Positions 7,964 to 17,919 of a DNA stretch of 64,000 nt are shown one piece after another. Made by a program: the position numbers and the translations under genes. Numbering within the stretch: position 1 is the stretch's first letter; the number at the start of each line of letters is the position of its first letter. Location: NCBI RefSeq assembly GCF_902459485.1, contig NZ_LR699120.1, positions 124,001-188,000 of the forward strand, written 5' to 3'. The DNA is from Aquicella siphonis. Lineage in GTDB: Bacteria > Pseudomonadota > Gammaproteobacteria > DSM-16500. The notes under the pieces are model-generated. The model saw only the letters and a program-made list of their open reading frames with translations, was not told the DNA's origin and made no database searches.

Positions 7964-10798
7964 ATGGGCATGGTTAAAGACTGGATCAACCGCTTTATTC
8001 GCAATCAAAAACATGATCAGGCTGTCGTTGATGAAGCATCGGAAGAATCTTTTCCTGCCAGCGATCCTCCTTCCTGGGCTGCGGTTGGTCATGAGCCTTT
8101 GAAGCATCATGAAATGGAGAAACTGGAACTGAAGACCAATTTTCATCAGCTGACGCAGCAAATCCTAAATGTCAACGGAAAGTCTTATTATTACTTCAGC
8201 CTGCCTGAGGCTGAAAAAGCAGGCCTCAAGGGGTTGTCACGATTACCTGTGACTTTAAAAATCCTGTTGGAAAATTTATTGCGGCATCTGGATGGGCACA
8301 CAGTAACCGTGCAAGACATTACCGCGCTCATTGACTGGCTTAAACATAAATCCTCGGATCGTGAAATTGCCTATCGTCCAGCCAGGGTATTAATGCAGGA
8401 TTTCACGGGGGTTCCGGCTGTTGTGGATCTTGCGGCCATGCGCAACGCGATAAAAAAGCTGGGAGGTAATCCTGAAAGAATCAATCCGCTTTCTCCGGTA
8501 GATCTGGTCATTGATCACTCCATCCAGGTCGATCAATTTATTGAAAGCGATGCTTTCATGATAAACGCCAAGATGGAAATGGAACGAAACTATGAACGTT
8601 ATGAATTCCTGAGATGGGGACAAAAGGCATTTCAGAATTTCCGCGTTGTGCCTCCCGATACCGGGATTTGCCATCAGGTTAATCTGGAGTATCTGGCCAA
8701 AGCTGTTTGGTCGCATGAGTCAGATGGGAAACATTATGCTTATCCGGACACTCTGGTCGGCACGGACAGTCATACGACAATGATCAACGGCATGGGCGTG
8801 CTAGGCTGGGGAGTAGGAGGAATCGAAGCGGAAGCGGCGATGCTGGGCCAGCCAATTTCCATGTTAATTCCGGAAGTCATAGGCATGAAGTTGACAGGAA
8901 AACTGCAGGAAGGAATCACCGCAACCGACCTGGTATTGGCCGTGACGCATCTGTTGCGCAAAAAAGGTGTGGTCAGTAAATTTGTGGAATTTTTTGGTCC
9001 CGGACTGCATCATCTATCAATCGCGGACAGGGCTACCATAGGCAACATGTCTCCTGAATACGGTGCAACGTGTGGCTTTTTTCCCATTGATGAAGCGACA
9101 TTGAATTATCTGCGCTTGAGCGGCCGGGATGAGCAGACTATCGCGCTGGTTGAATCCTATGCCAAAACCCAGGGCCTTTGGCATTACCCCGAACAGCCGG
9201 ACCCGGTTTTCACCGACATACTGGAGTTGGATCTTGCTACCATACGTCCTTGTCTAGCCGGGCCTAAGCGTCCACAGGACAGAGTGGAACTCTCCGAGTT
9301 GACGTCAGCCTTTGATAAGCTCCTTTCCGACAGCAAGCGCGCGGAGGAAAAAAACCAGGCATTCAGAACGGAAGCGGGTTTCGACCTTCATCACGGCGAT
9401 GTGGTCATCGCAGCCATTACCAGTTGCACTAATACTTCCAACCCCGACGTGCTGGTGGCGGCGGGGCTGGTAGCGAAGAAAGCTGTCGAAAAAGGGATGA
9501 ATAGAAAACCTTGGGTCAAAACTTCTTTTGCTCCCGGTTCGCAAGTAGTGACGCGGTATCTGGAAAAAACCGGACTCCAGCCTTATCTTGACAGGCTGGG
9601 ATTCACACTGGTTGGTTATGGCTGCACAACCTGCATTGGTAATTCAGGGCCGTTGCCCGATCCTGTTGAAAAATCTGTAACGGATAAGGATCTCATCGTC
9701 TCGGCGGTATTGTCCGGCAACCGCAATTTTGAAGGCCGCATACATCCGCTGGTCAAGGCGAACTGGCTGGCTTCGCCTCCCCTTGTCGTGATATTCGCGC
9801 TAACCGGATCCATCATGGTGGATTTGACCAGAGAGCCGGTTGGAATGGATAAAGCAGGCAATGCTGTTTACCTCAAGGATCTTTGGCCCACGAATGCGGA
9901 AATTGCCGTTGAGGTGGCTAAAATTACAGGAGCCATGTTTAACGAAACGTATGCCCATATATTCACCGGATCTGACGAGTGGCAGGCGATGAAAATCCCG
10001 GAGTCACAAACCTATCATTGGCGCGAGGACTCAACTTATATTCAATATCCTCCTTTTTTTGAATCCATGGGCGTCCGGCCGGATAAAATCAGCGATATCA
10101 GGGGGGCCCGAATATTGGCCTTGTTCGGAGACAGCATCACAACGGATCACATTTCACCTGCCGGATCGATCAAGCCTGATAGTCCCGCGGGAAAATACCT
10201 GCAATCCAAAGGGGTGGCAGTAAAGGATTTTAACTCGTATGGTTCACGCCGCGGAAACCACGAAGTCATGATGCGTGGAACCTTCGCGAATATCCGTATC
10301 AGAAATGAAATGGTGCCCGACGTGGAAGGAGGTTTTACCAGGCATGTTGATTCGGGTGAAGTGCTGCCTATCTATGATGCTGCCATGAAATACAAGAACG
10401 AAGGCATACCTTTAATTATTATCGCGGGTAAAGAATACGGAACCGGCTCGTCCCGCGACTGGGCGGCAAAAGGGCCCAAATTGCAAGGTGTGGTTGCAGT
10501 CATTGCTGAAAGTTTCGAGCGTATCCACCGTTCAAACCTGATTGGTATGGGCATCATGCCTCTTGAATTCATGAATGGAATGACACGCAAAACATTAAAA
10601 CTGACCGGGGATGAGAAGTTCGATATTCTTGGATTGAGCGAGAACATGACCCCGCGCATGCAGGTGAAAGCGGTCATACACAGAGGAGAAAGCACGGAAG
10701 AAATCACCCTTCTTTCTCGAATTGATACATTGAACGAAATTGATTATTACAAAAATGGCGGCATATTGCAGCATGTCTTGCGCGGCATGTTAAAGTGA
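7964..10798 (+). CDS. acnA: Aconitate hydratase A with N-terminal extension
   Basis: This 944-residue protein is an AcnA/IRP-type aconitase of the TCA cycle, interconverting citrate and isocitrate. The [4Fe-4S] ligands are Cys488 (in SCTNTSNP), Cys554 and Cys557 (in [12 protein letters not shown]). The C-terminal swivel domain carries [16 protein letters not shown]. Family members are usually about 890-900 residues, so roughly 50 residues are extra at the N-terminus; that extension contains [17 protein letters not shown], a motif known from very small stand-alone bacterial proteins. The start at 7964 is supported by GGAGAA seven bases upstream. A normal-length start at Met51 has no ribosome binding site, so the extension is probably translated. 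Confidence 0.95.
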   Translation: MGMVKDWINRFIRNQKHDQAVVDEASEESFPASDPPSWAAVGHEPLKHHEMEKLELKTNFHQLTQQILNVNGKSYYYFSLPEAEKAGLKGLSRLPVTLKILLENLLRHLDGHTVTVQDITALIDWLKHKSSDREIAYRPARVLMQDFTGVPAVVDLAAMRNAIKKLGGNPERINPLSPVDLVIDHSIQVDQFIESDAFMINAKMEMERNYERYEFLRWGQKAFQNFRVVPPDTGICHQVNLEYLAKAVWSHESDGKHYAYPDTLVGTDSHTTMINGMGVLGWGVGGIEAEAAMLGQPISMLIPEVIGMKLTGKLQEGITATDLVLAVTHLLRKKGVVSKFVEFFGPGLHHLSIADRATIGNMSPEYGATCGFFPIDEATLNYLRLSGRDEQTIALVESYAKTQGLWHYPEQPDPVFTDILELDLATIRPCLAGPKRPQDRVELSELTSAFDKLLSDSKRAEEKNQAFRTEAGFDLHHGDVVIAAITSCTNTSNPDVLVAAGLVAKKAVEKGMNRKPWVKTSFAPGSQVVTRYLEKTGLQPYLDRLGFTLVGYGCTTCIGNSGPLPDPVEKSVTDKDLIVSAVLSGNRNFEGRIHPLVKANWLASPPLVVIFALTGSIMVDLTREPVGMDKAGNAVYLKDLWPTNAEIAVEVAKITGAMFNETYAHIFTGSDEWQAMKIPESQTYHWREDSTYIQYPPFFESMGVRPDKISDIRGARILALFGDSITTDHISPAGSIKPDSPAGKYLQSKGVAVKDFNSYGSRRGNHEVMMRGTFANIRIRNEMVPDVEGGFTRHVDSGEVLPIYDAAMKYKNEGIPLIIIAGKEYGTGSSRDWAAKGPKLQGVVAVIAESFERIHRSNLIGMGIMPLEFMNGMTRKTLKLTGDEKFDILGLSENMTPRMQVKAVIHRGESTEEITLLSRIDTLNEIDYYKNGGILQHVLRGMLK

Positions 10799-10820
10799 AG
10801 GGGATAAAAATGCGATTAAT

Positions 10821-11360
10821 TCACCCTCCTAAATGTGCCTGGTGAACGTAAATGGTAAATGTCGGGGCTTGTTTAAGTAATTTCATATTTTTGTCAAAGA
10901 TGGCCGCAGAGAGGGTATGTTCGCCGCGATAAGGAATAGTGAATTCAAAATGCGTGTCGGCAGCTGCCTTGCCCAAGGGGTTCCCGTCCAGGTAAATCTG
11001 GATACGATCACCCGCTTGTAAAGGCGGATCCAATTTCACATCAACAATCAGGATCGGCTGATTCTGTATGGTCTCCTGGTCACCGGGGGAGCTGATCGCA
11101 AATGCAGTATAGGGCTTTCGTGCCTCAGTGTCTGCAGAAAGGGTGGCTGCGGATTTTTGCTGGGGGGCGGGCGATGCCATAGCAGGTGCAGTACTCACAA
11201 CCGGGGCGGTGATGGTGACGGCGTTCTCTCCTATGGGTTTGTCGGAGTACGTAATGCTGCCATCCTGGTTGATATGTTCATACACTTCTTCACCATGGGC
11301 ATTCAGAGCGGTGAGTATTAAAAAAAATGTCGCGGCGAAAAACACGCTGTCCCTCATCAT
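10821..11360 (-). CDS. DUF4124 domain periplasmic protein
   Basis: The 179-residue product has a signal peptide (FFAATFFLILTALNAHG) followed by EVYEHINQDGSITYSDKP, the DUF4124 signature found near the N-terminus of many proteobacterial exported proteins. The C-terminal half (about 95-175) looks like a beta-rich, Ig-like domain (ILIVDVKLDPPLQAGDRIQIYLDG ... GEHTLSAAIFD). Its function is unknown. It is convergent with acnA and divergent from the pilus operon; because DUF4124 proteins commonly sit near envelope genes, an envelope role is possible but not shown. Confidence 0.7.
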   Translation of the reverse strand: MMRDSVFFAATFFLILTALNAHGEEVYEHINQDGSITYSDKPIGENAVTITAPVVSTAPAMASPAPQQKSAATLSADTEARKPYTAFAISSPGDQETIQNQPILIVDVKLDPPLQAGDRIQIYLDGNPLGKAAADTHFEFTIPYRGEHTLSAAIFDKNMKLLKQAPTFTIYVHQAHLGG

Positions 11361-11675
11361 CTACAGGCATCCCTTATTTGTGACACCTGAAACTATAACA
11401 TGACAAGTGCGGGGAGCTGGAGTGGTCATTGTGCTGCCTGCTAGTATTATCCGCGCCGCATGCGCTTGTGTAATATTAATACTAATAAGTATGAATTATA
11501 TAAATTGATACCAGTTTGGAAATTTACTTGTAGAAAAGTGAGTAATTTGATAGTACAAATAATGTTTAGCAAATCAGATATGTTTTAATATTTGCAAACA
11601 GGGGCAATGTACGCGGAGACAGATACTAACCATCTCCATGGGGCTATGGATTGGTATTCTGCCAAGGAGGGATGC

Positions 11676-12812
11676 TTGCTAGCGGGAATCACAAGGAAAT
11701 CAATTCAATTATCCATTTCTGAATGGCTGCTTACGGGCAAACAACGCTTTTCAGAACTGTTTGCTATACAGACTCAAGCCGCTTCTCATAATAATATACT
11801 TGGTCTGGTCATCAATCCCCAATATATCAAGCTGCTAAAAATCAAATCCGCCAATGAACCTCAGGAAGTGGAATATTTTAAAATGATTTCTATTCCCGAA
11901 GGATTAGTGGTGCATACGGAGATTAAAAACAGCACCGCCCTGGCTGAAATTCTCAGGAATGTGATCAGTGAATCCGGTCTGGACACTAAAGATATTGCCC
12001 TGACCATTCCCCGTTCTTCTGCGATTGTGAAGCACATCACGGTAGACAAACGCTTGCATGCTGATGAGGTGGAATCGAGAGTGTGGGTAGAGGCTAATCG
12101 GCTTTTTCCTAATCTGATTAACGATATTTATCTGGATTTTGCCGTTATCGGGCCTTCCTCAGAAGATTCTTCTCAAAATGAAGTCTTGATTGTCGCCTGC
12201 CGCAAGGAGCAGCTCAAACCTTATCTGGAAGTCATGCGCATGGCGGGATTAACGGTCAAGGTTGTGGATATCAATTATTATGCCTTTGAGCGGGCCATGT
12301 CGATAGTGGTCAAACAAGTCCCCAAACTTAAAACGATAGCCATGTTAAATATCAGTTACCGATTGATTGATTTGCTGGTAATGCATGAAGGCAAGCTGAT
12401 ATATACGCATGAAGTCGGATACGACGGCCTCAATCTGGTTAAACTGGCCAGGACGGAAGCGGATTTTATCAATCCGGACCGGGTGCCTGAAGGAGAATCC
12501 ATACCGGAGATCGAGCAGGGTTCGTATGAAATATTAAAAAATGTATTAGGATCACATCTGAAACATGCAATGCAATTTTTCTATTCCAGCAAGCCGAACG
12601 TTAGAATAGACCGGATTATTTTGGCCGGGGATTGTGCCTCGGAAATACCCGGGCTGCCAGAGTATGTTTACAAGGAGGTCGGTAAGACAGTCACACTTGC
12701 TGATCCTTTTAAAAACATGCGCGTGGGAAACAATGTGGATAAGAATAAACTGATGCATTACGCTCCCTCACTTATGTTATGCTGTGGTTTGGCTTTGAGT
12801 AGAACGACTTAG
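11676..12812 (+). CDS. pilM: Type IV pilus inner-membrane assembly protein PilM
   Basis: PilM is an actin/FtsA-like cytoplasmic protein that binds the PilN N-terminus and couples the pilus alignment complex to the cytoplasmic motors. Here the family begins at NNILGLVINPQYIKLLKI and continues with IALTIPRSSAIVKHI, VEANRLFPN and the ATPase-like ILAGDCASEIPGL. I placed the start at a TTG (11676), five bases after AAGGAGG. Upstream in-frame candidates are ATG 11607, ATG 11646 and TTG 11592, all with poor ribosome binding sites. Even from 11676 the protein carries about 45 residues before the conserved domain, more than usual. It heads the pilMNOPQ operon, which continues with a one-base gap. Confidence 0.88.
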   Translation: MLAGITRKSIQLSISEWLLTGKQRFSELFAIQTQAASHNNILGLVINPQYIKLLKIKSANEPQEVEYFKMISIPEGLVVHTEIKNSTALAEILRNVISESGLDTKDIALTIPRSSAIVKHITVDKRLHADEVESRVWVEANRLFPNLINDIYLDFAVIGPSSEDSSQNEVLIVACRKEQLKPYLEVMRMAGLTVKVVDINYYAFERAMSIVVKQVPKLKTIAMLNISYRLIDLLVMHEGKLIYTHEVGYDGLNLVKLARTEADFINPDRVPEGESIPEIEQGSYEILKNVLGSHLKHAMQFFYSSKPNVRIDRIILAGDCASEIPGLPEYVYKEVGKTVTLADPFKNMRVGNNVDKNKLMHYAPSLMLCCGLALSRTT

Positions 12813-12849
12813 CATGGAAACAATCAGAGATCGAACAGGCGTTCAATCA

Positions 12850-13392
12850 ATGATACAAATTAATCTGTTGCCATGGAGAGAGCAGGCACGTCGAATAAAA
12901 AAGGCGCAGTTTGTCAGTGCGTTGACAATCAGTGTTTGTGTGCCATTGATACTGATACTTATCATTCATCTCCATTTAAGCAGGGTTGCAAAAGTACAAC
13001 AGGAAGTAAATGCTACCTTGCAGTCAGCGATCAGTCAGGAACAGTCTGTTCTGAATGAGATGAGCAGCAAGGAAGGAGAAAAACAGGCAACAGACATCCA
13101 GCTTCGATTTATTATCGACCGTTATAATGAAAGCTATCACGCTGTTCGCGTTCTGAATGAACTGGTCTCGCTCGTTCCACCCGATATTTTCATAAGCCAG
13201 ATCAAGCGCAATGGTAATGCCATTACCTTGTCAGGCTTGGCTAATAATGAAGATGAAGTGACGCATCTGATTCAGTCCATTGCAGAATCACCTTATTTCA
13301 ACCAGCCTGTGCTGGTTTCAATCGCTTTGGCAAAAAATCCGAAAACTGCGAACAGAAGGCGTTTCATTCTGAAGTTTGACCAGAAAGGATAG
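12850..13392 (+). CDS. pilN: Type IV pilus assembly protein PilN
   Basis: The start MIQINLLPWREQARR contains the INLLPWR motif by which PilN docks into PilM. A single membrane segment follows (about 23-45 from this start), then a periplasmic coiled coil and a ferredoxin-like domain (VPPDIFISQIKRNGNAITLSGLA). PilN and PilO form the inner-membrane alignment heterodimer. I chose the ATG at 12850 because it puts the PilM-binding motif at the N-terminus as in relatives; an in-frame ATG at 12814, one base after the pilM stop, would add 12 residues and cannot be excluded. No strong ribosome binding site favours either. Confidence 0.9.
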   Translation: MIQINLLPWREQARRIKKAQFVSALTISVCVPLILILIIHLHLSRVAKVQQEVNATLQSAISQEQSVLNEMSSKEGEKQATDIQLRFIIDRYNESYHAVRVLNELVSLVPPDIFISQIKRNGNAITLSGLANNEDEVTHLIQSIAESPYFNQPVLVSIALAKNPKTANRRRFILKFDQKG

Positions 13393-13398
13393 GGCGGT

Positions 13399-13995
13399 AT
13401 GCAAAATCTCGATATCAAGAAAATATATGAGTGGCCGCTGGGAATGCGCGCGCTTGTCTATGGTCTGATATTTGTGTTTGTTTTTTATCTGGGGTATCAG
13501 CTGGATATCTCGCCTTACCAGCTGCAAATCAAAAACAGTGTGCTGCAGGAAGATGATCTCAAGCGCCAGTTACAGCTGATGCATGAAAATCAGAGGAAAG
13601 TAACGCGGGACGTGGAACAGCTGCCCAAGGCAAAGGCGCTGCTTTCGGAGTGGCAAAAGAACATCATCACCAAAAACGAATTGCCGGATCTTCTGGATGA
13701 CATACTGAAAGCTGGAACAGCGAGCCAATTGAAAATCACCACATTTGATCCTGCCGCTGAAATTAAAGACGGCATTTATTATAAGACGCCGGTCAGCATC
13801 AATCTATCGGGAACATACGATCAAATTGCCACGTTTATCAGTCAATTGGCTAATATGCCCAAAATGGTAAACATAGACGCGTTTATTTTGAATAACGATG
13901 CGCAAAATGACCCGGCCGCATCAGTTGATTCAAGGCCGCTGAATTCTAATGATATTTTGTCAGCTGTATTAGACATTGATATATATAGAAAATAA
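13399..13995 (+). CDS. pilO: Type IV pilus assembly protein PilO
   Basis: The 198-residue protein has a short cytoplasmic N-terminus, one membrane segment (residues about 17-34), a coiled coil (about 45-85), and a periplasmic ferredoxin-like domain ending in SAVLDIDIYRK. It is the partner of PilN in the inner-membrane complex that links PilM to PilP and the secretin. It starts six bases after pilN with a GGGCGG ribosome binding site. Length and position between pilN and pilP are standard. Confidence 0.9.
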   Translation: MQNLDIKKIYEWPLGMRALVYGLIFVFVFYLGYQLDISPYQLQIKNSVLQEDDLKRQLQLMHENQRKVTRDVEQLPKAKALLSEWQKNIITKNELPDLLDDILKAGTASQLKITTFDPAAEIKDGIYYKTPVSINLSGTYDQIATFISQLANMPKMVNIDAFILNNDAQNDPAASVDSRPLNSNDILSAVLDIDIYRK

Positions 13996-13996
13996 T

Positions 13997-14503
13997 ATGA
14001 TGAGAGAACTGAAACTTGATCATATCTTGATTGTTACGACATTAACTTTGTTAATGTCTGCATGCGGCGATAATCAGCGCTTGCGTGAGACACAGAAGTT
14101 TATCTCGCTAACCAAGCAGAAAACCCTGCAGGAGGATAATATCGAGGCAGCCAACGCGCAGTTCGCCCTGCCCAAGCCGGTGCAATACCAGCCTCGGGGT
14201 TATCACGCCCCGGCCGGCGGAAATGTTGCCATCAGCAAGGAAGGCGTGACCAACCCTGTGCTTATGTATCCCGTCAAATCGCTGCAGTTTGTCGGGACAC
14301 TGACGCAGGATAACCGTATTTATGCTTATGTGATGACACCGGATGGCATGATTTACCTGCTGAAGGTGGGGGATGTCATTGGAGATAAATCTGGTAAGAT
14401 AATGAAAATTGATTCGGGACATATTGAGATTATGGAAGGATCACTGCCCTCGAGTAATAATAAGTCATCGGGACAGCTTGTAACATTGGAATTAAAGGAT
14501 TAA
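13997..14503 (+). CDS. pilP: Type IV pilus lipoprotein PilP
   Basis: The N-terminus carries a lipoprotein signal with lipobox LMSAC, giving an inner-membrane lipoprotein. The C-terminal beta-domain contains YPVKSLQFVGTL and a segment with MTPDGMIYLLKVGDVIG, characteristic of PilP, which connects PilN/PilO with the periplasmic N-domains of the PilQ secretin. The start is one of two tandem ATGs (13997 or 14000), directly after the pilO stop; pilQ begins two bases after its stop. Confidence 0.92.
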   Translation: MMRELKLDHILIVTTLTLLMSACGDNQRLRETQKFISLTKQKTLQEDNIEAANAQFALPKPVQYQPRGYHAPAGGNVAISKEGVTNPVLMYPVKSLQFVGTLTQDNRIYAYVMTPDGMIYLLKVGDVIGDKSGKIMKIDSGHIEIMEGSLPSSNNKSSGQLVTLELKD

Positions 14504-14505
14504 GA

Positions 14506-16137
14506 ATGTCTAAAAGACGAGAAAATGGCTGGGTGATTAGCAGTTTCCACTGCGTCATGTCTCTTATATCAGCGATTATCATTTTTTCATTCATGATGAC
14601 GGCAGAGGGGTTCGCGGCGGCCGAAACGAGCCCGGTTGTGATTCAACCCTCGACTTCCGGTACGGCGAAAGTGATAAATGTACCACTGCCACAGCAGCCG
14701 GCTGATTCCTCCGATAACAATTCTTCCGGGCCTGAGTCCAGGTCTCTGGATCCGCAGGTGCAGGGTAATGCTGCTCAAAATGGGATAAAACCATTAAATG
14801 GCAGGGTCAGCTTTTATTTTCAGAATGTGCCTGTGAAAACATTGCTGCAATTAATCGCTAAAAATTCGGGCTTGAATTTTATTATCAGCGACGATGTCAA
14901 AGGAAACACAACATTAAATCTGAAAAACGTGACCTGGCGTCAGGCTCTGGACATTATTCTGCAGTCACAAGGCTTGTCTTCACGGCAGATAGGGACTGCA
15001 CTGTTTATAAGCACAACTGAGGATATAGCTCAAAAACAAGCCAAAGAATATCAGGCAGTACAAGATGCGGCTAATCTTTCGCCATTGTCTACGGCAATCA
15101 TAGGTTTGAAATACTCCGATGCGGCAGAAATAGCCAAAGTATTAAAATCTTCAGAAGGCTCGTTGCTGACTCCGCGCGGTGAAATATCCGTCAACAGTCC
15201 GACCAATACGATTATAGTCCGAGATGTGAAATCAAATCTGTCTGAAGTGCGGCGCTATATCAGGAGATTGGACATACCCGCGCGGCAGGTATCCATCGAG
15301 GCGCGCATTGTGAATATTGACACTTCTTACGAGGCGCAGTTGGGTGTGCGCTTTGGCGTCAGCAATACCCGCAGCCTGTCTGGCACACTTTCAGGCGCTA
15401 ACCAGCTGGCCCAGGGAATAGATGTGGCGTCAGTGTCACCGCTGTCCCAGCGCCTTAATTTTGATTTGCCCGCCAATCTTCTGTCTACCGGCGCAACGCC
15501 CGGAAGTATCGGGCTGGCGCTCGCCAGACTGGGACCTGTGCTTCTGGATCTGGAACTCTCGGCCCTGGAAGAAGAGGGACATACACAAATCATCTCCAAA
15601 CCACGTGTTGTGACCGCCAACCAGCAAAAGGCCATGATACAAACAGGTGAAGAAATTCCCTATCAACAGGCGACCTCCAGCGGTGCCACCTCCGTGGAAT
15701 TCAAAAAAGCGGTATTAAGTCTGGAAATCATTCCGCAGATTACGCCGGATGACAAAATTATTCTCAAGCTGAAAGCCACACAAGATACTCGCGGCCCGCA
15801 GTTACTGGTTGCGCAGGGGGCTGACACGACAGGCACGACTACCACAACCGCCTCGCTTACCACGACCCCGGCTGTTTTTGGTCCTCCGACCATTAATACC
15901 CAAGAAGTGCAATCTTATGTCCTGCTCAATGATAATGAAACTGTGGTCATTGGCGGTGTTTACAAATTGACGAAATCCAACACCTTTGACCGTGTGCCGT
16001 TTTTTGGCTCCTTGCCGATTGTGGGCGGATTATTCCGGCATAGGGGCATTAAAAATGAAAAAAGCGAATTGCTCATATTTCTGACGCCGAAAATTATTAA
16101 ACAACAAAGCAGAGCGATGGCATACAAAGGAGATTAA
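14506..16137 (+). CDS. pilQ: Type IV pilus secretin PilQ (short form)
   Basis: This 543-residue outer-membrane secretin forms the pore for the pilus fibre. After a signal peptide (to about residue 39) comes a Ser/Pro/Asn-rich linker, then an STN-type domain (about 95-160, VSFYFQNVPVKTLLQLIAKNSGLNFI is its start), an N1/NolW domain (IIGLKYSDAAEIAKVL ... TIIVRD), and the secretin barrel region (ISKPRVVTANQQKAMIQTGEE, VVIGGVYK, PFFGSLPIVGGLFR). Gammaproteobacterial PilQ is usually about 700 residues because of N-terminal AMIN domains that bind peptidoglycan; these seem to be missing here. The gene follows pilP by two bases. Confidence 0.93.
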   Translation: MSKRRENGWVISSFHCVMSLISAIIIFSFMMTAEGFAAAETSPVVIQPSTSGTAKVINVPLPQQPADSSDNNSSGPESRSLDPQVQGNAAQNGIKPLNGRVSFYFQNVPVKTLLQLIAKNSGLNFIISDDVKGNTTLNLKNVTWRQALDIILQSQGLSSRQIGTALFISTTEDIAQKQAKEYQAVQDAANLSPLSTAIIGLKYSDAAEIAKVLKSSEGSLLTPRGEISVNSPTNTIIVRDVKSNLSEVRRYIRRLDIPARQVSIEARIVNIDTSYEAQLGVRFGVSNTRSLSGTLSGANQLAQGIDVASVSPLSQRLNFDLPANLLSTGATPGSIGLALARLGPVLLDLELSALEEEGHTQIISKPRVVTANQQKAMIQTGEEIPYQQATSSGATSVEFKKAVLSLEIIPQITPDDKIILKLKATQDTRGPQLLVAQGADTTGTTTTTASLTTTPAVFGPPTINTQEVQSYVLLNDNETVVIGGVYKLTKSNTFDRVPFFGSLPIVGGLFRHRGIKNEKSELLIFLTPKIIKQQSRAMAYKGD

Positions 16138-16139
16138 GA

Positions 16140-16817
16140 ATGCCGCTGATAATCTCCCGTTATACGTGGATTATGTTGATAACATTGCTACTGGCTGCGT
16201 GCGCAACAACCAGGGAATCTTCCCAGACAGACACCAAAATGGTGTCTGCGGCGAAGATCAATGATCGTCTGGGGATGGCTTACCTGGAACGGAATGACAT
16301 ACAGCGCGCCAAGCAAAAATTCATCCTCGCCCTGGATGAGGCGCCGCATATCCCAGAAACCTGGTATTCCATGGCTTATTTCATGGAAAGCACGGGCAAT
16401 AAGGAGGAAGCTAAAAAATATTATTTGAAAGCGATTGAAGTCGCTCCCGGAAGGGGCGATGCGCTCAATAATTACGGCACGTATTTGTGCAGGGCGGGGG
16501 ACTACCGAGGTGCGGTCAATTACTTTGTCAAGGCGACGCAGGATCCCAAGTATTTACAAGCCGCGTCTGCTTATGAAAATGCCGGAATCTGTGCTTTGAA
16601 GATCCCTAGCGAACAAGATGCCAAGAAATACTTTACGAAAGCGCTGGCGGAAGACCCGCAACGCCCCGCGTCTCTGATTGAATTGGCCGAGCTGAATTAT
16701 AAACAAGGAGATTATAAATTATCCCGTCAGCAGTTGGATCAGCATTTACAGCTGGCCTCTCCATCAATGAAATCTTATATGCTGGAAAAAAAGCTCGATC
16801 AAAAGCTGCCTGCTTGA
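16140..16817 (+). CDS. pilF: Pilotin-like TPR lipoprotein PilF/PilW
   Basis: The 225-residue product has a lipoprotein signal (LLLAACATT) and at least four tetratricopeptide repeats, for example RLGMAYLERNDIQRAKQKF, AYFMESTGNKEEAKKYYLKA, LNNYGTYLCRAGDYRGAVNYF. It matches PilF/PilW, the outer-membrane lipoprotein that helps PilQ multimerise and localise. In many gammaproteobacteria pilF lies elsewhere (next to ispG/ndk); here it is directly after pilQ, two bases downstream, consistent with its job. Confidence 0.87.
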   Translation: MPLIISRYTWIMLITLLLAACATTRESSQTDTKMVSAAKINDRLGMAYLERNDIQRAKQKFILALDEAPHIPETWYSMAYFMESTGNKEEAKKYYLKAIEVAPGRGDALNNYGTYLCRAGDYRGAVNYFVKATQDPKYLQAASAYENAGICALKIPSEQDAKKYFTKALAEDPQRPASLIELAELNYKQGDYKLSRQQLDQHLQLASPSMKSYMLEKKLDQKLPA

Positions 16818-16845
16818 CCGCTTATGTGAACATGGAGCAGAAAAA

Positions 16846-17919
16846 ATGGAATCTGATTATGATCAAAAATTTAAAATTGACCTCACCAATCTGCTCACAT
16901 TCAGCATAGAACAGCGGGCTTCTGATGTGCATCTTTCTCCCGGCCAGCCTCCCATTCTACGAATTGACGGCGATCTCATGCCCTTATTGGAGCTCCCGTT
17001 GCTTGATGCGGAGACGATCAAGCGTCTAATTTACAGCGTGCTGGACAAAGAGCAGCAGCGTGAATTCGAATCTGCGCTTGAACTGGATTTCGCTTTCGTG
17101 CTGCCAAATGCCGATGCGTTTCGAGTGAACATTTTCCACCAGTTAAACGGTATTTCCGGCGTGTTTCGTGTGATTCCTGCCGAGATCCCCAAGCTGGATT
17201 CGCTGGGTGCGCCTGCTGTCATCAAGGAATTGCTGGACTTGTCTTCAGGGTTGATATTGGTCACGGGGCCCACAGGTTGTGGAAAAAGCACGACACTGGC
17301 CGCCATGATAGAGTACATTAACCACTCCCAGCAATGTCATATTATCACCATCGAAGACCCCATTGAATTTGTGCACAAAAGCAAACGCAGTCTCGTGCAT
17401 CAACGGCAAATTTACCGGGATTCGGCTTCGTTTTCTACCGCCCTGCGCTCCGCCTTGCGTGAAGATCCTGATGTGATACTAGTGGGTGAAATGCGTGACC
17501 TGGAAACCATACGCCTGGCTTTGACGGCGGCGGAAACAGGACATCTGGTGCTGGCGACATTGCATACCAGTTCATCGCCGCGGGCGATCAGCCGCGTCAT
17601 TGATGCCTTCCCGACAGGTGAAAAAAATATAATCCGAAACCTCATTTCCGAATCCTTGCAAGCTGTTATCTGCCAGACGCTGGTAAAAAGAATTTCAGGG
17701 GGCAGAGTCGCCGCTTTTGAAATCATGCTTGGCACACCGGCGGTTCGCAACCTGATACGAGAAGACAAAACCGCGCAAATGTATTCCGTCATTCAGACCA
17801 GCGGCCGTCTGGGAATGTGCACTATGGAACAATCTTTGCAGGAATTGGTGAACAGGAAAATCACGACGCCCAACGCGGCACATGAAAGCGGTTTTCAGCG
17901 GGAACTTTTTGAAAAGTAG
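16846..17919 (+). CDS. pilT: Type IV pilus retraction ATPase PilT
   Basis: The 357-residue hexameric ATPase drives pilus disassembly. Features in order: SDVHLSPGQPPILRIDG (N-terminal PAS-like domain), Walker A GPTGCGKSTT (about 141-150; Cys where most relatives have Ser), IEDPIEFVH (Asp box), the Walker B region ILVGEMRDLETI, and the His box HLVLATLHT. The C-terminal AAFEIMLGTPAVRNLIREDK with QMYSVIQTSG is typical of PilT rather than PilU. The ribosome binding site is GGAGCAG near 16831. It follows pilF by 28 bases and is the only retraction ATPase in the window. Confidence 0.9.
   Translation: MESDYDQKFKIDLTNLLTFSIEQRASDVHLSPGQPPILRIDGDLMPLLELPLLDAETIKRLIYSVLDKEQQREFESALELDFAFVLPNADAFRVNIFHQLNGISGVFRVIPAEIPKLDSLGAPAVIKELLDLSSGLILVTGPTGCGKSTTLAAMIEYINHSQQCHIITIEDPIEFVHKSKRSLVHQRQIYRDSASFSTALRSALREDPDVILVGEMRDLETIRLALTAAETGHLVLATLHTSSSPRAISRVIDAFPTGEKNIIRNLISESLQAVICQTLVKRISGGRVAAFEIMLGTPAVRNLIREDKTAQMYSVIQTSGRLGMCTMEQSLQELVNRKITTPNAAHESGFQRELFEK

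Noticed and set aside
16846-17919. Assignment as PilU instead of PilT
   Set aside because: The C-terminal AAFEIMLGTPAVRNLIREDK and QMYSVIQTSG segments are PilT-specific and the length fits PilT.
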